Source: Theristus sp. LFF4_11
Taxonomy: Eukaryota; Nematoda; Chromadorea; Monhysterida; Xyalidae
Direction: 5' to 3'
NCBI GenBank assembly: GCA_030248135.1
Contig: JASANC010000806.1
Span: forward strand, 1 to 64,000
DNA length: 64,000 nucleotides
Positions 63,700 to 64,000 of the stretch are shown here, piece by piece. The notes below the pieces were generated by a model, which saw nothing but the letters and a program-made list of their open reading frames with translations, was not told the origin of the DNA and searched no databases. The translations under genes were made by a program, and so were the position numbers. The number at the start of each line of letters is the position of its first letter. Within the stretch, counting starts at the first letter, position 1.

Positions 63700-64000
63700 C
63701 TTTTCTTTGAAAACCATGATTTCTGGTTTCCAGGTGCATAATATGCACTAAATATGAGGTTATTTAGTTTTACAAACAACTGTTTCATTGAAAAAATTAT
63801 ACGTTTTTATTATCCCAAAATCACAAATTTTTGTTTAAAAAGTCACGATTGTTTTTTTAATCACATATTTTTCTTCGAAACTCATGATTTTTGGTTCCCA
63901 TGTGCATAATATGAACTATATATAAGTTTTACAAACAAATGTTTCATTGAAAAAAGATTATACGTTTTCATTGAAAAATTTGCAATGAAAAAGGCGGGGG
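63700..64000. repeat. Diverged direct repeat at the right edge
   Basis: GTGCATAATATG, TTTTACAAACAA and TGTTTCATTGAAAAAA recur at about 63,735-63,795 and 63,902-63,955, giving two copies of a ~170-bp unit. The window ends inside it. Confidence 0.6.

Noticed and set aside
63267..63788. 173-codon minus frame
   Set aside because: It is the reverse strand of the CCGTATTACC MITE, with Gly/Trp runs from C-rich blocks.

Overview
This is a repeat-rich, intron-rich animal genome window of low to moderate GC. Protein modules recovered by reading splice frames by hand point to an invertebrate metazoan: an ankyrin/pre-SET/post-SET G9a-type histone methyltransferase, C-type lectin-like domains (CTLD), and long runs of EB-like six-cysteine modules. 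EB modules are best known from nematodes, and several 3' splice sites are TTTTCAG-like, so an ecdysozoan such as a nematode is the best guess. I cannot name the species. Most long open frames in the window are chance frames inside repeats; the real exons are short.

The main structure is a tandem segmental duplication. Unit 1 (about 5,050-38,600) holds the 3' end of an EHMT/G9a-like gene on the + strand. It converges on a minus-strand gene running from about 38,582 down to 5,717. That gene encodes a signal peptide, a CTLD, a Cys-rich module, eleven EB-like modules, one transmembrane helix and a short Arg/Lys-rich tail. Unit 2 (about 39,600-62,100) repeats the same order: a decayed copy of the EHMT post-SET exon, then the tail, transmembrane, nine EB exons, a Cys-rich exon and the C-terminal half of a CTLD. 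All extracellular module exons from the CTLD end onward are symmetric phase 1-1, so modules can be gained or lost without a frameshift.

Layout: 1-1,990 is a ~267-bp tandem repeat; 1,990-2,330 is a G-rich then C-rich tract; 2,601-5,371 holds the EHMT-like exons. Then follow the gene 1 tail, TM and EB1-EB9 (5,717-11,771), a 9.85-kb Helitron array in an intron (12,058-21,909), EB10, EB11 and the Cys exon (22,608-26,586), and a 9.5-kb TTAA-flanked inverted-repeat element that carries a second Helitron array (26,942-36,460). The gene 1 CTLD and signal peptide exons lie at 36,532-38,582. Unit 2 then starts: EHMT post-SET relic (39,778-39,908), gene 2 tail and TM (40,286-40,709), two composite satellite-bearing elements in one intron (40,796-48,416), EB1'-EB9' (49,357-55,176), a MITE carrying a tRNA-derived SINE (55,521-56,307), an EB10' stump cut off by a third composite element (56,493-59,690), and the Cys and CTLD exons (60,627-62,072). 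The right edge has a LINE 3' remnant and another MITE.

Because the two units are paralogous, and because repeats sit inside one another, several insertions can be compared with their own empty site in this window. This fixes the exact ends and target sites of the Helitrons (A^T), two MITE families (TA) and, less exactly, the SINE. I saw no ribosomal RNA, no stand-alone tRNA gene and no CRISPR array.
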